Source of the DNA: Nocardia vinacea
GTDB taxonomy: Bacteria > Actinomycetota > Actinomycetes > Mycobacteriales > Mycobacteriaceae
Assembly: GCF_035920345.1 (NCBI RefSeq)
Contig: NZ_CP109149.1
Coordinates: forward strand, 10,230,001 to 10,294,000
DNA: 64,000 nt
Reading direction: 5' to 3'
Shown: one piece after another, positions 60,113 to 64,000 of the stretch
Layout: every line of letters starts with the position of its first letter
Position numbering within the stretch: the first letter of the stretch is position 1
Made by a program: the position numbers and the translations under genes
Notes under the pieces: model-generated
Seen by the model: only the letters and a program-made list of their open reading frames with translations
Told to the model about the DNA's origin: nothing
Database searches by the model: none

Positions 60113-60772
60113 GCGCACCGATGCCGCGACCCGCGATACTGCTCGCTGAACGCGGCGGACCGGTCACGCGCGGACGACCGCGAGCAGGACGTGGTGTCGG
60201 ATACCTGCAATCCGTCGACAACGTGGTGACTCCACGGACGTCGTAGCAACTCGTCCTGAACGAGCTCGAGACCAGCCCGCATCCGGACATTCTCGGCTCG
60301 CCCGTCCAGCTCAGCGTGTCGGTCTCCGAGCAGATCTTGTCGTGGTGGTGACACATGCGCAGCCGCTGGCCGGTACGACCGATTTGCAACGAGCGAACTT
60401 GGTCAGGGAGCCGGTGCGACCACCATCGCCGGGCAAGGCATGGTGGACGAACGCCCTGGTGTCGGCCGCAGCGAGAGATATTCACCGAGATCGCAGATTT
60501 TCGCGAGATCACCGAAGCCGGCGGCGATCGGCCACGGCATCGGCGAGAACCGCATTCACCGCTGGCCTGCGTCAGTATCGTGGTGGACCGATTGCGCTGC
60601 TGGCCCGCGTCAGTATCGCGACGGACCGATCAGGACCGCGATGAGCAGCTCGAGCGCGGTGAGCGCCTGGTAGGTCGGGACGTATGACCAGGGCATACCG
60701 CGTGCGGGCCAGGCACGTCGGCGTGCTCGGCGTCACCGCGAAGGTCTGATCTTGGCGCAGTAGTGTCGAGTC
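60113..60772. other. 660-nt region without a supported gene
   Basis: Contains two ~29-bp near-repeats (GCCTGCGTCAGTATCG at 60565 and GCCCGCGTCAGTATCG at 60603, each followed by a GGACCGAT block). A short plus-strand stretch ending near 60351 (LVLNELETSPHPDIL) looks protein-like but lacks start and context. Nothing else is recognised. Confidence 0.5.
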
Positions 60773-63610
60773 ATGAGCGAGCGCATCGAGCGAATCAGCG
60801 ACCCCGCGCCCTCGGGCGTGACAGAGCCGAACGCCGGCGAGCGACTGTCGGAGACGCCCACCGCACCGGAGGCGACCCGGCCGCTGCGGGACGATATTCG
60901 GTTCCTCGGCGGCGTGCTCGGCGACACCATCCGCGATCACGAGGGCCCCGAGGTCTTCGACCTGATCGAGCGGGTGCGGATCGAGGCGTTCCGGGTGCGG
61001 CGCGAGGAGGTCGAGCGCAGCGCGGTGGCGGAGATACTGGACGGCGTCGAGATCGCGGTCGCGCTGCCACTGATCCGCGCATTCACGTATTTCGTGCTGC
61101 TGGCGAATCTGGCCGAGGATATCCAGCGCGATCGGCGGCGGGCTGCGCATGAGGCGGCGGGGGAGCCGCCGCAGGATTCCTCACTGGCGGCGACCTACCG
61201 GAAGCTCGACGCTGCGGCCCTGGACGGCGCCGAGGTCGCCGATCTGCTCGCCGACGCCCTGGTATCGCCGGTGATCACCGCGCATCCGACGGAAACCCGG
61301 CGCCGCACCGTATTCGACGTGCAGACCCGCATCACCGAATTGATGCGCTTGCGGCAGCGATATACCGAGACCGAGCGGCCGCGTGCGGATCTGGAGCTGC
61401 GGATCCGCCGCCAAGTGCTCTCGCTGTGGCGCACCGCGCTGATTCGATTGCAGCGCTTGCGGATTCAGGACGAGATCGCGGTCGGACTGCGCTACTACGA
61501 CATCACGCTCTTCGACGTTATCCCGGCAATCAACGCGGAAGTTCGAGCGGCGCTGCGTTCCCGGTGGCCGGGCGCGGAATTGCTGCCGCGGCCGATCCTG
61601 CGCCCCGGATCGTGGATCGGCGGCGATCGTGACGGAAACCCTTATGTGACAGCGGATGTCGTGCGTCAGGCCGCATCGCAGGCTTCGGCGGTGGCGTTCG
61701 GACGGTATCTGCACGAGCTGGTGGAGCTGGAGAAGTCGCTGTCGCAATCGGCGCGGCTGGTGCTGGTGACACCGGAAGTTGCCGCACTGGCCGAGGCCGG
61801 TTACCCCGATCCCGCGACGCATTCCGATGAGCCGTATCGCCGTGCGCTGCACCGGATTCGGTCGCGTCTGTCGGCGTCGGCACTTGCCGCGCTCGGCGAA
61901 TTGCCCGCAGACGGGCTGGATATGGGTGCGCCGGCATACGCGACCCCGCAGGCGGTACTCGACGACCTGGACGCCGTGGACGTCTCGATGCGGGCCAGCG
62001 GGGACGGTCTGCTCGCCGACGATCGGTTGGCCGCACTGCGATATGCCGTCGAGACATTCGGATTCCATCTGCAGAGCCTGGATATGCGGCAGAACTCGGA
62101 GATGCACGAACAGGTCGTCGCCGAGTTGCTGGCGTGGGCGGGTGTACATCAGGACTACGCGAGTCTCGCCGAGCCGGAGCGGGTGCAACTGCTCGCCGCC
62201 GAGCTGCGAACCCGCCGTCCGCTGCTCGGCCCGCATGCGCGGCTCAGCGAACTCGCGGCCAAGGAACTCGATATCGTCCGTGCCGCACGGGATGTCGTCG
62301 ACACCTTCGGCGTCGAGGCGGTGCCGAACTACATCATCAGCATGTGTACCTCGGTCAGCGACATGCTGGAGGCGGCGCTGCTGCTGAAGGAGGGCGGGCT
62401 GCTCGATCCCGGTGAGCCGGATGGGCCGCCGAGTTGCCCGGTGAATATCGTGCCGCTGTTCGAGACCATCGAGGATCTGGGCGCCGGTGCGGCGACCCTG
62501 TCCGCGGTACTGGACGTCCCGGTGTATCGAGAGCTGGTGGCCGCCAAGGGAATGCGGCAGGAGGTAATGCTCGGATACTCCGATTCCAATAAGGACGGTG
62601 GGTATCTGGCCGCCAATTGGGCGCTCTACCGGGCGGAGCTGGATCTGGTCGAGGTGGCGCGCAAGACCGGAATTCGCTTGCGGCTCTTTCACGGCCGCGG
62701 CGGCACGGTCGGTCGTGGTGGCGGACGCAGCTATGACGCCATTCTCGCCCAGCCCGTCGGCGCCGTGCGGGGTTCGCTGCGGTTGACCGAGCAGGGCGAG
62801 GTGATTGCGGCCAAGTATGCGGAATCCGGTGCGGCGCATCGTAATCTGGAGTCGTTGATCGCGGGCACCCTGGAGTCGACGCTGCTCGATGTGGAGGGGC
62901 TCGGCCCCGATGCCGAACCGTCCTATGACCTCATGGACGATCTGGCGGCACGCGCCCGTGCGGCCTATGCGCGGCTCGTGCACGAAACACCGGGATTCGT
63001 CGAGTATTTCCGGCAGTCCACGCCGGTCGCCGAGGTCGGCGATCTGAATATCGGTAGTCGCCCCGCGTCCCGTAAGCCGACGAATTCGGTCAGCGATCTG
63101 CGGGCCATTCCGTGGGTGATGTCGTGGAGTCAGGCCCGCGTCATGCTGCCGGGCTGGTACGGGACCGGTGCCGCGCTGGAGGAGTGGGTCGGCGGCGATC
63201 CCAACCGCTTGGCGATTTTGTCGGACCTCTATCGCCGCTGGCCGTTCTTCCGGACGGTGCTGTCGAATCTGGCCCAGGTCATGGCCAAGAGCGACCTGGA
63301 TATCGCGGCCAGGTACGCCGAGCTCGTCGACGACGTGGCCTTGCGCGAGCACATATTCGGGATGATCCGCGACGAGCACGCCCGCACCATCCGCATGCAC
63401 GCCGCGATCACCGGCAATGATCACCTGCTTGCCGACAACCCGTCACTGGCGGAATCGATCCATAACCGCTTCCCGTACCTGGAGCCGCTGAACCAAATGC
63501 AGGTCGAGTTGCTGCGCCGGCTGCGGGCGGGCGACGATTCCGAACTCGTCAAACGCGGCATCCTGCTGACCATGAACGGCCTCGCCACCGCCCTGCGCAA
63601 CTCCGGCTAG
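60773..63610 (+). CDS. ppc: Phosphoenolpyruvate carboxylase
   Basis: 945 residues, full length. Catalytic elements: His in [20 protein letters not shown] (about 169), [20 protein letters not shown], Lys/Asp region [19 protein letters not shown] (about 600), the mobile loop [13 protein letters not shown] (about 638-651), and the [14 protein letters not shown] helix. Fixes bicarbonate onto PEP to make oxaloacetate for anaplerosis. The stop is immediately adjacent to the convergent RidA gene stop. Confidence 0.98.
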   Translation: MSERIERISDPAPSGVTEPNAGERLSETPTAPEATRPLRDDIRFLGGVLGDTIRDHEGPEVFDLIERVRIEAFRVRREEVERSAVAEILDGVEIAVALPLIRAFTYFVLLANLAEDIQRDRRRAAHEAAGEPPQDSSLAATYRKLDAAALDGAEVADLLADALVSPVITAHPTETRRRTVFDVQTRITELMRLRQRYTETERPRADLELRIRRQVLSLWRTALIRLQRLRIQDEIAVGLRYYDITLFDVIPAINAEVRAALRSRWPGAELLPRPILRPGSWIGGDRDGNPYVTADVVRQAASQASAVAFGRYLHELVELEKSLSQSARLVLVTPEVAALAEAGYPDPATHSDEPYRRALHRIRSRLSASALAALGELPADGLDMGAPAYATPQAVLDDLDAVDVSMRASGDGLLADDRLAALRYAVETFGFHLQSLDMRQNSEMHEQVVAELLAWAGVHQDYASLAEPERVQLLAAELRTRRPLLGPHARLSELAAKELDIVRAARDVVDTFGVEAVPNYIISMCTSVSDMLEAALLLKEGGLLDPGEPDGPPSCPVNIVPLFETIEDLGAGAATLSAVLDVPVYRELVAAKGMRQEVMLGYSDSNKDGGYLAANWALYRAELDLVEVARKTGIRLRLFHGRGGTVGRGGGRSYDAILAQPVGAVRGSLRLTEQGEVIAAKYAESGAAHRNLESLIAGTLESTLLDVEGLGPDAEPSYDLMDDLAARARAAYARLVHETPGFVEYFRQSTPVAEVGDLNIGSRPASRKPTNSVSDLRAIPWVMSWSQARVMLPGWYGTGAALEEWVGGDPNRLAILSDLYRRWPFFRTVLSNLAQVMAKSDLDIAARYAELVDDVALREHIFGMIRDEHARTIRMHAAITGNDHLLADNPSLAESIHNRFPYLEPLNQMQVELLRRLRAGDDSELVKRGILLTMNGLATALRNSG

Positions 63611-64000
63611 TTACGCCGACACGATGGCGACCGCATCGATCTCAACCAGCATTTCCTCCCGCGGAAGGCCGGTGAATACCGTTGTGCGGCTCGGCAATAC
63701 ATCGCCGGTGGTGTTGGCGGTGACGAACTCGCCGTAGGCGTTGTTCATGACGGCGAAGTCTTCGCGCTTGGTCAGATAGACGCGCAGCATCACCACATCG
63801 TCGAAGGTGGCGCCGCTCGCCTCGACGATCGCCTTGACGTTTTGCAGCGTCCGAATCGTTTGGGCGGCAACGTCGCCGGGGAAGAGGTATGCATTTGTCG
63901 CCGGGTCGACCGGACCCTGGCCCGAGACCTGTACGAACGGGCCCTTGCGCACTCCCTGGGAGAAGGTGTGCGCGGGTGCGGGGGCGTCGGTGGTGCGGAT
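63611..64000 (-). CDS. RidA/YjgF family protein (5' end outside window)
   Basis: 130 residues visible, reading IRTTDAPAPAHTFSQGVRKG at the window edge with no start codon, then FVQVSGQGPVDPATNAYLFP, VMLRVYLTKREDFAVMNNAY, SRTTVFTGLPREEMLVEIDA and VAIVSA. RidA enzymes hydrolyse reactive enamine/imine intermediates from PLP enzymes. Only a few N-terminal residues are missing. Confidence 0.93.
   Translation of the reverse strand: MRTTDAPAPAHTFSQGVRKGPFVQVSGQGPVDPATNAYLFPGDVAAQTIRTLQNVKAIVEASGATFDDVVMLRVYLTKREDFAVMNNAYGEFVTANTTGDVLPSRTTVFTGLPREEMLVEIDAVAIVSA

Overview
This is a high-GC actinobacterial chromosome segment, most likely from Nocardia. The evidence is the mix of a DosRS/DevRS dormancy system with a DATIN-like partner, an antigen-85-like mycolyl esterase, EspG-type and other type VII secretion (T7SS) associated proteins, DUF3558 lipoproteins, XRE(DUF5753)-DUF397 pairs, a complete conservon, and the infC-rpmI-rplT-tsnR ... 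pheST order known from mycolate-containing actinobacteria. No tRNA, rRNA or CRISPR was recognised.

Layout. 1-2.5 kb: 5' part of a HelR/HelD RNA-polymerase-recycling helicase, a small ABM-fold protein and a PAS-PAS-GGDEF diguanylate cyclase. 2.7-8.1 kb: ketosynthase-like protein, DevS/DosS-type heme sensor kinase, divergent DATIN-like ribosome-associated protein with a DosR-like box, DevR/DosR, a zinc ribbon and a decayed glycosyltransferase. 8.1-13.4 kb: amylo-alpha-1,6-glucosidase and uvrA behind a PafBC/RecA-NDp-type promoter. 13.5-17.8 kb: hydrolase, YrdB-like membrane protein, TetR-FAD monooxygenase operon, DUF1844. 17.8-20.5 kb: infC (ATC start, leader with two terminator-like hairpins), rpmI, rplT, SpoU methyltransferase.

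20.6-27.6 kb is accessory. A divergent XRE-DUF397 pair faces a chain of very small overlapping genes, followed by a DUF3558 lipoprotein, a helical T7SS-like protein, a remnant of a further cassette, and a toxin/immunity pair whose toxin carries a colicin-E3-type ribonuclease domain. 27.6-33.4 kb: two TetR/MFS efflux modules flanking a cysteine dioxygenase-rhodanese pair. 34-38.2 kb: pheST. 38.9-41.2 kb: T7SS substrate-like protein with EspG. 41.2-45.7 kb: four conserved genes, a nine-unit ~70 bp tandem repeat array and the mycolyl esterase. 45.9-50.7 kb is mobile-element debris: IS481-like ends, a LysR fragment, and an IS982-like element with a broken transposase that encloses an HxlR/SnoaL gene pair.

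50.6-54.3 kb holds a second XRE-DUF397 locus, inverted relative to the first, with three protein families homologous to it (families A, B and C below). 54.6-59.5 kb is a conservon (cvnA-B-C-D) with overlapping genes. The window ends with an acetyltransferase, ppc (phosphoenolpyruvate carboxylase) and a partial RidA gene.

The most novel content is the pair of paralogous XRE/DUF397 small-protein cassettes plus the remnant of a third. It lies beside a T7SS-type toxin with an rRNase domain and its probable immunity gene.
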